A DNA stretch of 64,000 bases from Cupriavidus phytohabitans (GTDB lineage Bacteria; Pseudomonadota; Gammaproteobacteria; Burkholderiales; Burkholderiaceae): contig NZ_AUFE01000001.1 in assembly GCF_000426345.1 (NCBI RefSeq), forward strand, positions 1-64,000, read 5' to 3'. This document shows, in pieces, positions 23,927 to 32,606 of this stretch. The stretch's first letter is position 1, and each line of letters begins with the position of its first letter. Under the pieces are notes generated by a model. That model saw only the letters and a program-made list of their open reading frames with translations, had not been told where the DNA came from and ran no database searches. Made by a program: the position numbers and the translations under genes.

Positions 23927-24805
23927 ATGACCCATCGGCTCCGGGCCGCGCTCACCGTCGCTGTCTTCAAGCTGTTTGCCGCACTGCCTTATGGCGTGAC
24001 GGCGCGCCTGGGAGAGGCGATCGGCAAGCTGCTGTACCAGATCCCCAGCCGCCGGCGCCGCATTGTGCTGACCAACCTGGCGCTGTGCTTCCCCGACATG
24101 GATGAAGCCAGCCGCCAGCAGCTGGCACGGCGGCATTTCGGCCACGTCTTGCGCAGCTACCTCGAGCGCGGCGTGCAATGGTTCGGCGATGCCGGGCGGC
24201 TGGACCAACTGATCGAGCTGGACAGCCGCATCGACCTGTCCACCTGCGCCGAGCAGCCCACCATCTTCCTGGGTTTTCACTTCGTCGGAATTGAAGCCGG
24301 GTGCATGTTCTATTCGATCCGCCACCCGGTCGCATCGCTGTACACCAAGATGTCGAGCCCGCTGCTGGAAGAGATCGCGCGGACGCAGCGCGGACGCTTT
24401 GGCGCCGAGATGATTCCGCGCAGCGGCAGCGGCAAGCAGGTGGTGCGCACGCTGCGTGCCGGCTGCCCGGTCATGCTGGCGACGGACATGGACTTCGGCC
24501 TGCCCGATTCGGTGTTCGTGCCGTTCTTCGGCGTGCCGGCGTGCACGCTGACGTCGGCCTCGCGGCTGGCCAGCATGACGGGCGCGCGCGTGGTGCCGTT
24601 CACCACCGAAGTGCTGCCCGACTACCGGGGCTATCGCCTGCGTATTTTCGACCCGCTGGAAGGCTTTCCGTCCGGCTCCGTGGAGGAGGATTCGCGCCGC
24701 ATGAATGCCTTCCTGGAAACGCAGATCGCGACCATGCCGGAGCAGTATTACTGGGTCCACCGCCGCTTCAAGAACCGCCCCGCCGGCATGGCACCGGTGT
24801 ACTGA
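23927..24805 (+). CDS. Lipid A biosynthesis acyltransferase (LpxL/HtrB family)
   Basis: Late acyltransferase that adds a secondary fatty acyl chain to lipid A at the inner membrane. The 292 residues have an N-terminal membrane anchor (10-25), NLALCFP (50-56) and the catalytic HX4E motif at His118-Glu123 (HFVGIE), the beta-proteobacterial version of HX4D. The later MLATDMDFG and PFFGVPA segments are also typical. The ATG at 23927 is where family similarity begins. The next gene converges. Whether it is LpxL- or LpxM-like cannot be told. Confidence 0.9.
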   Translation: MTHRLRAALTVAVFKLFAALPYGVTARLGEAIGKLLYQIPSRRRRIVLTNLALCFPDMDEASRQQLARRHFGHVLRSYLERGVQWFGDAGRLDQLIELDSRIDLSTCAEQPTIFLGFHFVGIEAGCMFYSIRHPVASLYTKMSSPLLEEIARTQRGRFGAEMIPRSGSGKQVVRTLRAGCPVMLATDMDFGLPDSVFVPFFGVPACTLTSASRLASMTGARVVPFTTEVLPDYRGYRLRIFDPLEGFPSGSVEEDSRRMNAFLETQIATMPEQYYWVHRRFKNRPAGMAPVY

Positions 24806-24812
24806 ACGGGCG

Positions 24813-25670
24813 CTAGCCGCCCCCGGCGCGCTGCCACGCCGACTGGATATCGTCCATCAGCCGCACCAGCTTCGCTGCATAGCGGGCGTTGTCGCGCCTT
24901 CGCTCGCAGGCTGAATACGGAAAGCTGATGTTCAGGCCATAGAGCTGCTGGTCGGGGCCACGGAATGCCGCGCCCACCGCCAGCAAATGCCCGAGCTGAT
25001 AAGCGGCGGTGCAGAAGCCGCGCTGTTGCGACTGCTCGATCGCCCGCAGCACGCGTGCGCGCATCTCCGGCCAGGCCTCTGCCTGCCGCGCCGCAATGCC
25101 TTCCAGCAGGTCCTCCCGCACGCCGTCCGGCTGTGCTCCCAGCCATGCCAGCCCGATCGATGTCAGTTCCATCGGCACGCGCGTGCCCGGCACCACGCGC
25201 CGCGTGCGCGAAACGCTGTCGCGGCTGTGCCGGATCGAGGCCAGGTACACCATGTCGAGCTTGTCGCCCACCGCCAATCCCACGTTGACCTTGCCGGCCT
25301 CGGCCACCCTGCGCATCAGCGGCAGCGCAATATCCGCGGCGCGGTTGGCGTGGCGGAAGGCATCGGCCAGGCTCAGCACCACCGGTGCAAGCCGGTAAGC
25401 GCGTTCGTTGACGTCGTAGCGCAGGAAGCTGGCGTCCACCAGCGAGCGCGTCAGCCGGCTGACGGTCGGCCGTGGCAGGCCGGTGCGCGCGGCCAGTTCG
25501 GCATTGGTCAGGCTGGTGGTGCCCACGCGGAAAGCGCGCAGCAGCACCAGCCCCCGTTCCAGCGACTGGCTGCCGGCGGTGTCGCGGGTAAAGCGGCCGG
25601 TCTGGTGGGTCGCGCGGCGCGTCGACACCGCTATGGGTGCTTCGGGTGCTTCGGGTGCTGTTTCGGCCAT
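24813..25670 (-). CDS. IclR-family regulator
   Basis: A 285-residue regulator: after a disordered start with an APEAPEAP repeat, a winged helix at about 32-90 (SLERGLVLLRAF, LTNAELAARTGLPRPTVSRL) and an IclR effector domain (about 105-275). It is divergent to the enoyl-CoA hydratase gene and very likely controls it. A 17-bp palindrome of IclR type lies ten bases before its start codon. The ATG is poorly placed relative to any ribosome site, so translation may be leaderless. The ligand is probably an aromatic or aliphatic acid handled by the neighbouring genes. Confidence 0.9.
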   Translation of the reverse strand: MAETAPEAPEAPIAVSTRRATHQTGRFTRDTAGSQSLERGLVLLRAFRVGTTSLTNAELAARTGLPRPTVSRLTRSLVDASFLRYDVNERAYRLAPVVLSLADAFRHANRAADIALPLMRRVAEAGKVNVGLAVGDKLDMVYLASIRHSRDSVSRTRRVVPGTRVPMELTSIGLAWLGAQPDGVREDLLEGIAARQAEAWPEMRARVLRAIEQSQQRGFCTAAYQLGHLLAVGAAFRGPDQQLYGLNISFPYSACERRRDNARYAAKLVRLMDDIQSAWQRAGGG

Positions 25671-25679
25671 CTCCGCATA

Positions 25680-25696
25680 ATTTCAGTAAGTGAAAT
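25680..25696. promoter_or_regulatory. IclR-type palindromic operator
   Basis: ATTTCAGTAAGTGAAAT is a perfect inverted repeat (ATTTCA, five-base spacer, TGAAAT) and has the form of many IclR operators. It lies in the 113-bp gap between the divergent IclR gene and the enoyl-CoA hydratase gene. Confidence 0.65.
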
Positions 25697-25783
25697 CCGA
25701 GTATAGCGGCGAGGCCCGGCAGGGCGAATACTGTGGTCTCTGCCGGCCTTTGCCCCGGCCCACACCACAGAGGAGCGCCCCGC

Positions 25784-26554
25784 ATGTCATCCGACGCCGA
25801 TATCCAGCTCAGCCGCGACGGCCACGTCGCCCGCATCGTGCTGTCCCGTCCGCCGCACAACTTTGTCGATGCCGACGTGATGCGCCGGCTCGCGGACACC
25901 CTGCTGGCGCTGGATGACGACCCGGGCTGCCGCGCCGTCGTGCTGGCCTCCGGAGTCAACGCCTTCTGCGCGGGCGCCGACTTCAGCGGCGCCGGCCAGG
26001 GCGAGGTCGCCAACGACCCGGCCAGCTTCTATGTGCATGCAATGAAGCTATACCGCAACCGCAAGCCCATCGTCGCCGCGGTGGAAGGCGCCGCCGTCGG
26101 CGCGGGACTCGGCCTGGCATTGGTGGCGGACTTCCGCGTGACCTGCGCCGAGGCGCGCTTCAGCGCCAACTTCAACCGGCTCGGCTTCCACCCCGGCTTC
26201 GGCCTCAGCGTGACGCTGCCGCGGCTGGTCGGCGAACAGCAGGCCGCGCTGCTCTTCTACACCGGCCGCCGCATTTCCGGCACCGACGCCGTCGCCATCG
26301 GCCTGGCCGATGAACTGGTGGCCAAGGCTGAAGTCAACGGCCGCGCCATGGCGCTGGCGCAGGAGATCGCCAGCTCCGCGCCGCTGGCGGTGGAGACCAC
26401 GCGCGCCACGCTGCGCGAAGGACTGGCGGACCGGATCGCCGAGGTTAACCAGCGCGAGCTGGCCATCCAGCGCGGGCAGTTCCGCAGCGAAGACTTCCGC
26501 GAAGGCGTGGCCGCGATGGCCGAGCGCCGCACTCCGGTGTTCCACCGCCGCTAA
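25784..26554 (+). CDS. Enoyl-CoA hydratase/isomerase family protein
   Basis: A 256-residue crotonase. It has the CoA-binding ASGVNAFCAGADFSG segment (about 50-65) and the oxyanion hole GAAVGAGLGLALVADFRV cut to GAAVGAGLGLAL (about 105). The usual Glu of the hydratase pair seems absent at the expected position after GF.PGFG (HPGFGLSVTLPRLVG), so it may be an isomerase or a ligase-type crotonase. It starts a three-gene run with a CoA transferase and an acyl-CoA dehydrogenase, ten and 13 bases apart. GGAG lies eight bases before the ATG. Confidence 0.88.
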   Translation: MSSDADIQLSRDGHVARIVLSRPPHNFVDADVMRRLADTLLALDDDPGCRAVVLASGVNAFCAGADFSGAGQGEVANDPASFYVHAMKLYRNRKPIVAAVEGAAVGAGLGLALVADFRVTCAEARFSANFNRLGFHPGFGLSVTLPRLVGEQQAALLFYTGRRISGTDAVAIGLADELVAKAEVNGRAMALAQEIASSAPLAVETTRATLREGLADRIAEVNQRELAIQRGQFRSEDFREGVAAMAERRTPVFHRR

Positions 26555-26564
26555 GGAGCAACCC

Positions 26565-27779
26565 GTGCCTGGACAACACACCCGTGCCACGCCCGCAGGC
26601 CCGCTCGACGGCATCCGCGTGCTGGACCTCACCGCGGTCGTGCTCGGCCCGCTGGCCACGCAGGTGCTGGCCGACTTTGGCGCCGACGTGATCAAGATCG
26701 AAGGCCCGGAAGGCGATCTGATGCGCGCCAATGGCGTCTCGCAGCATGCCGGCATGAGCTCGATCTACCTGGCGCTGAACCGCAACAAGCGCTCGGTCGT
26801 GCTCGACCTGAAGACTCCCGAGGGCGCCGAAGCGCTGCGCGCGCTGATCGCCGGCGCCGACGTGCTGGTGCACAACATGCGCGTGGCGGCGATCGAGCGG
26901 CTGGGCTTTGGCTACGAGGCGGTCGCCCGCATCAATCCGCGCATCGTCTACTGCGTCGCCACCGGCTTCGGCCAGGACGGCCCGCACCGCGACAAGCCCG
27001 CCTTCGACGACATCATCCAGGCCGGCTGCGGACTGGTGGCACTGGGTGCCGGCAACGGCGAGCGGCCGGAATACGTGCCCAGCCTGATCGCCGACAAGAC
27101 CACCGGGCTGGCGCTGGCCAACGCAGTGCTCGCCGCGCTGCTGCATCGCGAACGACATGGCGTGGGCCAGTCGGTCGAAGTGCCGATGCTGGAGACCATG
27201 GCCGCCTTCGTGATGACCGAGCACCTGGGCGGCCTGACCTTCGAACCCGCTCCCGCCGGCGCGGGCTATGCGCGGCTGCTGCAGGGCGGCCGCCGCCCCG
27301 CGCCGACGCGCGACGGCTGGATCTGCGCGCTGCCCTATACCGAGCGCCACTGGCATGCCTTCTTCCGCGCGGTCGGCCGCGACGACCTTGCCGACCGCTA
27401 CGAAGTCAGCGACCGCGCGCAGCGCAATGCCAATATCCGCGCGCTGTACGGCCATCTTGCCGAGCTGACCCCGGAGCGCAACACCGAAGAATGGATGGCG
27501 CTGTTCGAATCGCTCGACATCCCCGCCACGCCGATCTACGGGCTCGATGCGCTGGTCGATCACCCACACCTGCAAGCCGTGGGCCTGTTCCAGGCCACGC
27601 AGCACCCCACCGAGGGCCCGTTGCGCGAAGTACGCCCCGCCGCGCGCTTCTCGGCCACGCCGCTGTCGTTGCGCCGCCATGCGCCAGCACTGGGCGAACA
27701 CACCGCCGAAGTCTTGCAGGAAGCCGGCATCACCCTGCCCGCCGTGCATGCTGGCACACCCGCCGGCGCCCAGGACTAA
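26565..27779 (+). CDS. CaiB/BaiF-type CoA transferase
   Basis: A class III CoA transferase that moves CoA between acids. The 404 residues open with the typical GIRVLDLTAVVLGPLATQVL (quoted in part) and FGADVIKIEGPEGD, and carry the probable catalytic Asp in PAFDDIIQAGCG. The start is a GTG at 26565, in frame and six bases after AAGGAG. It lies between an enoyl-CoA hydratase and an acyl-CoA dehydrogenase gene in one operon, which suggests activation of a carboxylic acid for beta-oxidation. Substrate unknown. Confidence 0.9.
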   Translation: MPGQHTRATPAGPLDGIRVLDLTAVVLGPLATQVLADFGADVIKIEGPEGDLMRANGVSQHAGMSSIYLALNRNKRSVVLDLKTPEGAEALRALIAGADVLVHNMRVAAIERLGFGYEAVARINPRIVYCVATGFGQDGPHRDKPAFDDIIQAGCGLVALGAGNGERPEYVPSLIADKTTGLALANAVLAALLHRERHGVGQSVEVPMLETMAAFVMTEHLGGLTFEPAPAGAGYARLLQGGRRPAPTRDGWICALPYTERHWHAFFRAVGRDDLADRYEVSDRAQRNANIRALYGHLAELTPERNTEEWMALFESLDIPATPIYGLDALVDHPHLQAVGLFQATQHPTEGPLREVRPAARFSATPLSLRRHAPALGEHTAEVLQEAGITLPAVHAGTPAGAQD

Positions 27780-27792
27780 CAAGGAGACACGC

Positions 27793-28959
27793 ATGAATTT
27801 CCAGCTCGATGAAGAACACCGCATGCTCAAGGACCTGGTCGCGCGCTTCGTGCGCGAGCAGCTGATCCCGCTGGAGCCGGCGGTGCTGGCCCGCGAGGCC
27901 GGGGGCGGGCAGCACATGCTGCTGCCTGAAGAACACGCGCGACTCGATGGCCTGTCGCGCGAGCTTGGCCTGTGGGGACTGGACGCGCCCACCGAAATGG
28001 GCGGCGCCGACCTGCCCGTGGTGGCGATGGTCGGCGTCAACGAGGAACTCGGCAAGACCATCACACCCTACGACCTGCCGCCGGATTCGCCCAACCTGCG
28101 CATGCTGATGCTGACCGCGAACGACGCCCAGCGCGAGCGCTACCTGGATCCGTATGCGCGCGGCGAAACGGTATCGGCCATCGCCATTTCCGAGCCCGGC
28201 GCCGGCGGCGACCCCGCCATGATGACCACGCGCGCCGAACGCGACGGCGACCACTGGGTGCTCAATGGCCGCAAGATCTGGATCAGCCGCGCGGCGCGCG
28301 CCGACTGGACCATCGTGATGGCAGTGTCCGACAAGGCGAAGGGGGCGCGCGGCGGCATCTCGGCCTTTATCGTCGAGCGCGGCACGCCCGGCCTGCGCGT
28401 TGAGCGCCGCATCCCGATGATCGGCGGCCATTCCACCTATGAAGTCGTGCTGGAAGACTGCCGCGTTCCCGCCACGCAGTTGCTTGGCACCGAAGGCCAG
28501 GGCTTCGCGCCGATGCAGGCGCGCCTGTCCACGCGCCGCGTGCAGATGGCCGCGTGGTGCATCGGCCGGGCGCAGCGCGCGCTCGACATGATCTGCGAAT
28601 ACGCGCCGCAACGGCAGACCTTCGGCGCCCCGCTGGCACAGCGCCAGGCGATCCAGTGGTGGGTGGCGGACGCCGCCACCCGCATCCACGCCTGCCGCCT
28701 GATGACGTACGAAGCCGCCAGCCGCATCGATGCCGGCGAGGAGGCGCGCACACAGGTCTCGATGATCAAGGTCTTCGCCACCGAAATGGCGTGGGAAGTG
28801 ATTGACCAGGCGATGCAGACCTTTGGCGCGATGGGCATGACCAAGGAACTGCCGCTGCAGCAGATGGCCAACGAGACCCGGCTGATGCGCATCTACGAAG
28901 GGCCCAGCGAAGTGCACCGCTGGGTGATCGCGCGCGACCTGCTCGGCCTGCGCCGCTGA
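27793..28959 (+). CDS. Acyl-CoA dehydrogenase
   Basis: A 388-residue FAD-dependent dehydrogenase. It shows ISEPGAGGDPAMM (flavin-binding SEPGxGSD-like), the substrate-binding VLNGRKIWISRA and a C-terminal RIYEGPSEVHR with the catalytic Glu at residue 369. It is the third gene of the operon, with AAGGAGAC before the ATG. Length suits a short- or medium-chain enzyme. The Bug-type receptor gene follows 63 bp later with its own ribosome site, probably on the same transcript. Confidence 0.92.
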   Translation: MNFQLDEEHRMLKDLVARFVREQLIPLEPAVLAREAGGGQHMLLPEEHARLDGLSRELGLWGLDAPTEMGGADLPVVAMVGVNEELGKTITPYDLPPDSPNLRMLMLTANDAQRERYLDPYARGETVSAIAISEPGAGGDPAMMTTRAERDGDHWVLNGRKIWISRAARADWTIVMAVSDKAKGARGGISAFIVERGTPGLRVERRIPMIGGHSTYEVVLEDCRVPATQLLGTEGQGFAPMQARLSTRRVQMAAWCIGRAQRALDMICEYAPQRQTFGAPLAQRQAIQWWVADAATRIHACRLMTYEAASRIDAGEEARTQVSMIKVFATEMAWEVIDQAMQTFGAMGMTKELPLQQMANETRLMRIYEGPSEVHRWVIARDLLGLRR

Positions 28960-29022
28960 GTCTGACCGACCTCTTGCACCGGCGGAGAACACGCCGGGCT
29001 TTTCCGACCGAAAGGAGACACC

Positions 29023-30015
29023 ATGCAACAGCCTTACAGTTCGCGCCGCCGCTTCCTCGGGCTCGCCGCCGCGGCACTGGCAGCCGGCATCGCACCGCTG
29101 CCGGCGCTTGCCGCCGAGGACGCCTTCCCCTCGCGCCCCATGCGCTTCATCGTGCCGTTCCCGGCCGGCAGCGGCACCGACACCACCGCGCGCATGTTCG
29201 CCAAGAAGATCGGCGAGCTGACCGGCCAGGGCGTGGTGGTCGAGAACAAGCCCGGCGGCAACGGCTTTATCGGCGTGCAGACCGCGCTGAACGCGCCGGC
29301 GGACGGCTACACGGTGTTCATCGGCAGCAACTCCACGCTGTCGACCAACGCCGCCACCTTCCGCAAGCTGCCGTATGACCCGCTGACGGATTTCGCGCCG
29401 ATCACGCTGCTGTCGCGCGGGCCGTGCGTGGTCATCGTGCCGGCCGGCTCGCCCTACCGGACGCTGGCGGAATTGCTGGACGACGCCCGCAAGCGGCCCG
29501 GCGCGCTCAACTACGGCACGGGTTCGATCTCGTACACGCTGTACAGCGAATGGCTCAACGAGCTGGCGAAGATCAAGACCACGCCGGTGCCGTACAAGGG
29601 CGCGGGCGATGCCATCAACGGCGTGATGGCGGCCAACGTGGACTTTGCCGTGGTCGATGCCACCGGCGCGATCGAACTGGTGCGCGGCGGCAGGATCCGC
29701 GCGCTGGCCTATACCGCGCCGCAGCGCTCGCCGCTGTTGCCTGACGTGCCGTCGATCGTCGAGGCGGGCCTGCCCGACTTCCTGGCCTACAACTGGGTGG
29801 CCGCGGCGATTTCCGCCAGGACGCCGCCGGCGGTTGTGAAGCGCCTGCAGGACCTGTTCACGCAGGCCGGCAACGCGCCCGACGTGCGCGACTACTACAC
29901 GCGCCAGTCGACCAAGCTGATCCTGTCTTCGCCGGCGGAAATGCTGCAGTACCAGAAAGACGAGATCGTGCGCTGGAAGCGGCTGGCGGCGGTAGCCAAG
30001 ATCCCGCTGCAGTAA
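29023..30015 (+). CDS. Bug/TctC-family periplasmic receptor (Tat signal)
   Basis: A 330-residue solute receptor of the Bug family, which binds carboxylates in the periplasm. The signal peptide has a twin-arginine motif (SRRRFLG, residues 8-14) and ends at ALAAED. The mature body shows PSRPMRFIVPFPAGSGTDTT (quoted to show the family's FPAGSGTD loop) and VVENKPGGNGFIG. No TctA/TctB membrane genes are nearby, as is normal for this expanded family. Its place at the end of the operon suggests it captures the acid degraded here. Confidence 0.92.
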   Translation: MQQPYSSRRRFLGLAAAALAAGIAPLPALAAEDAFPSRPMRFIVPFPAGSGTDTTARMFAKKIGELTGQGVVVENKPGGNGFIGVQTALNAPADGYTVFIGSNSTLSTNAATFRKLPYDPLTDFAPITLLSRGPCVVIVPAGSPYRTLAELLDDARKRPGALNYGTGSISYTLYSEWLNELAKIKTTPVPYKGAGDAINGVMAANVDFAVVDATGAIELVRGGRIRALAYTAPQRSPLLPDVPSIVEAGLPDFLAYNWVAAAISARTPPAVVKRLQDLFTQAGNAPDVRDYYTRQSTKLILSSPAEMLQYQKDEIVRWKRLAAVAKIPLQ

Positions 30016-30030
30016 TCCGCCGAAGCCCGC

Positions 30031-30915
30031 TCAGCGGCTGTGCTCCCGCAGCAGCGCCGTCAGGCGCTGCGCCAGCGGCGACAGATATGCGCCGGCGCGG
30101 CTCAGCACGCCGATCCGCCGGCGCAGGTCCAGCTCTTCCACTTCCAGCGGCAACGCGCGCAGGCCGCGCTGCATGGCGTCGCCGCCGGCATTGGCGATGC
30201 TCAGCATCTGCGTGCCCTGCATCAGCGCGAACAGCGAGGTGCTGCCGAAATCGATCTCGACGCGCGGCTGCGGCGCCGGCAGGCCGCGCTGGCGGAAGGC
30301 GGCATCGACCTGCTGCCGCAGCGTGATGTGCGCTTCCGGCAGCAGCCATTCCTGGTCGGCGAGGTCCGCAAGGCGCAGCCTGCGCCGGCGCAATAGCGCA
30401 TGGCCCTCGTCGGCGACCACCACCAGCCGGTCGTCAAACAGCGGCTCCACCGCAAAATCCGTCGAAGCCTGCACCGGGGCCACCGCGAGATCGAGTTCGC
30501 CCGCGGCGAGCAGGTCCAGCAGGTCACGCGCCAGCCGGCGCCGCAAGCGCAGCCGCGCCACCGGGCGCTCGCGCATCAGCTGCTGGCACGCTCCCAGGAT
30601 CACGCCTCCCGGAATCGACGGCGAATAGCCCACGCGCAGCACGCCCTGCTCGCCGGTGCGGATGCCGAGCATTTCCTTGATGCCGTCCTCGTATTCCAGC
30701 CGGATACGCCGCGCCCGCTCCAGGAAGCGCGCGCCGGCGTAAGTGGCGGTCATGCCGTTGGCAGTACGTTCGAACAGCGGCAGCCCGGCCTGCGCCTCCA
30801 CCCGCTGCACCGCCTTGGTCAGGGCCGGCTGGCTGATCCCCAGGGCCTCCGCCGCCCTGCCGATACCGCCGTGCGCCGCCACGGCGAGGATGTATTCCAG
30901 GTCCCGCGTCTCCAT
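30031..30915 (-). CDS. LysR-family regulator
   Basis: A 294-residue LysR regulator: helix-turn-helix at about 3-62 (LEYILAVAAHGGIGRAAEALG then SQPALTKAVQRVEAQ, each in part) and a substrate-binding effector domain. It is divergent to the acyl-CoA ligase gene, with a 119-bp gap that contains an ATGGCT-TTAT-AGCCAT palindrome. It probably regulates the ligase module. GAGG lies two bases before the start. Confidence 0.9.
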   Translation of the reverse strand: METRDLEYILAVAAHGGIGRAAEALGISQPALTKAVQRVEAQAGLPLFERTANGMTATYAGARFLERARRIRLEYEDGIKEMLGIRTGEQGVLRVGYSPSIPGGVILGACQQLMRERPVARLRLRRRLARDLLDLLAAGELDLAVAPVQASTDFAVEPLFDDRLVVVADEGHALLRRRRLRLADLADQEWLLPEAHITLRQQVDAAFRQRGLPAPQPRVEIDFGSTSLFALMQGTQMLSIANAGGDAMQRGLRALPLEVEELDLRRRIGVLSRAGAYLSPLAQRLTALLREHSR

Positions 30916-30936
30916 TGCCTCACATTCCTGATAGTT

Positions 30937-30952
30937 ATGGCTTTATAGCCAT
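30937..30952. promoter_or_regulatory. Palindromic operator between LysR and ligase genes
   Basis: ATGGCTTTATAGCCAT, six-base arms around TTAT. A further half site, GAGCCAT, lies near 31000. The placement 22 bp before the LysR start is typical of a LysR autoregulatory site. Confidence 0.5.
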
Positions 30953-31034
30953 TGCCGCATTGTGGTGATGGACGCCATCTTACAGACTTAGGCGCAGAGC
31001 CATAGCACAACATCATTCGCATCACGGAGACAGC

Positions 31035-32588
31035 ATGAGTTTCGCGTATTTCCTGCGCCGCGCCGCGCGCTACTGGGGCGACCAGCCCGCCATCCTCTAC
31101 CAGGACCAGGTGGTGACCTACCGCCAGCTGGACGAGCGCTCCACCCGCCTGGCCAATGCGCTGCTGGCGCTGGGGCTGCAGCGCGGCGACCGCGTGGCGG
31201 TGCAGGCGCGCAACCGGCCCGAACTGGTCGAACTGGAATGCGCGCTGTACAAGGCAGGCCTGGTCAAGGCAGCACTGAATCCGCGCTTCACCGCGGCGGA
31301 AGCCAGCGACGTGGTCGAGAACTGCACGCCGCGCGTGCTGATCGCCGGCCCCGGCTACACCGGCTACTCACGCTCCACGCCGGGCTTCGGCAGCGTCGAG
31401 ACGTTTATCGCCATTGGCGAGGCGCCCGCCGGCTATGTCGGCTACGAATCGCTGCTGGCCAACGCCGGCACCGCCGCGCCCGATATCGTCCCCGCCGCCA
31501 GCGACCTGGCCGTGCTGCACTTCTCGTCCGGCTCCACCGGCAAGATCAAGGCGGCCATGCAGACCTACGGCAACCGCATGGCGGCGCTGCGCAAGATGGT
31601 GGCCGGCATGGACCGCCCGGCTCGCCCCGGCGACCGGCTGGCGCTGATCGGCCCGGTCACGCACGCCTCCGGCATGCTGATGCAGCCCTACCTGTACCTG
31701 GGCGCGACGCTGGTGCTGTTCGACAAGTTCGAGCCCGCGCACTTCCTCGCCGAGGTGGCGCGGCTGCGCATCACGCACGTGTTCATGGTGCCGGCGATGA
31801 TCAACATGCTGATGGCGGAGCCCTCGCTGGCGCAGGCCGACCTGTCCAGCCTGAAGACGCTGGCCTACGGCGCCGCACCGATGGCGCCGGCGCGCATCCG
31901 CGAAGCCTGGGAGCGCATTGGCCCGATCCTGTCGCAGGGCTATGGCGCCAGCGAATCCACCTCAGGCGTCACGCGCCTGTCGACCGCTGACCACGCCGAC
32001 GCGATCGCCAATCATCCCGAGCGCCTGGCCTCATGCGGCCGCGCGCTGGGCGAGACCGAAGTGCGCGTGGTCGACGAGCAAGGCCGCGAGGTGGCAGTGG
32101 GCGAGATCGGCGAACTGGTGATCCGCGGCGAAGACGTGTTCCAGGGCTACTGGGGCGAGCCCGCGCTCACCGCCGAGACCATCGTCGACGGCTGGCTGCA
32201 TACGGGCGACATGGCACGCGTGGACGACGCCGGCTACCTGTACCTGGTCGACCGCAAGAAGGACATGATCATCTCCGGCGGCTTCAACGTGTACCCGACC
32301 GAGGTCGAAGCCACGCTGTACCAGCACCCCGACGTGCTCGAAGCCTGCGTCATCAGCGTGCCCGACGACACCTGGGGCGAGAGCGTCAAGGCCGTGGTCA
32401 CGCTGCGCCCGGGCCGCGAAGCCAGCGCGCAGCAGCTGATCGCGCACTGCCGCGAGCGCATCGCCGACTACAAGTCGCCGCGTTCGGTCGACTTTGTCGC
32501 CGAGCTGCCCAAGAACGCCAGCGGCAAGCTGGCCCGCAAGATCGTGCGCGAACGCTACTGGCAAGGCGTGGCGCGCCGCGTCAACTGA
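31035..32588 (+). CDS. Acyl-CoA ligase (AMP-forming)
   Basis: A 517-residue ANL-superfamily ligase that activates a carboxylic acid with ATP and CoA. The P-loop is FSSGSTGKIKAA (near residue 157), variant of the family SSGTTGxPKG. Later come YGASESTSGVTRL (near 300), GWLHTGDMARVDDAGYLY and the C-terminal NASGKLARK with the acyl-adenylating lysine. ACGGAG precedes the ATG. It begins a run with an acyl-CoA dehydrogenase, a Bug receptor and a CoA transferase gene. Substrate not readable; medium-chain or aromatic acids are usual for this group. Confidence 0.9.
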   Translation: MSFAYFLRRAARYWGDQPAILYQDQVVTYRQLDERSTRLANALLALGLQRGDRVAVQARNRPELVELECALYKAGLVKAALNPRFTAAEASDVVENCTPRVLIAGPGYTGYSRSTPGFGSVETFIAIGEAPAGYVGYESLLANAGTAAPDIVPAASDLAVLHFSSGSTGKIKAAMQTYGNRMAALRKMVAGMDRPARPGDRLALIGPVTHASGMLMQPYLYLGATLVLFDKFEPAHFLAEVARLRITHVFMVPAMINMLMAEPSLAQADLSSLKTLAYGAAPMAPARIREAWERIGPILSQGYGASESTSGVTRLSTADHADAIANHPERLASCGRALGETEVRVVDEQGREVAVGEIGELVIRGEDVFQGYWGEPALTAETIVDGWLHTGDMARVDDAGYLYLVDRKKDMIISGGFNVYPTEVEATLYQHPDVLEACVISVPDDTWGESVKAVVTLRPGREASAQQLIAHCRERIADYKSPRSVDFVAELPKNASGKLARKIVRERYWQGVARRVN

Positions 32589-32606
32589 CTAGCCGAGGAT
32601 CCCGCC

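Noticed and set aside
27793-28959. Frameshift joining the CoA transferase and acyl-CoA dehydrogenase genes
   Set aside because: They share a reading frame register in a longer frame, but a stop codon and an AAGGAGAC ribosome site separate them cleanly.
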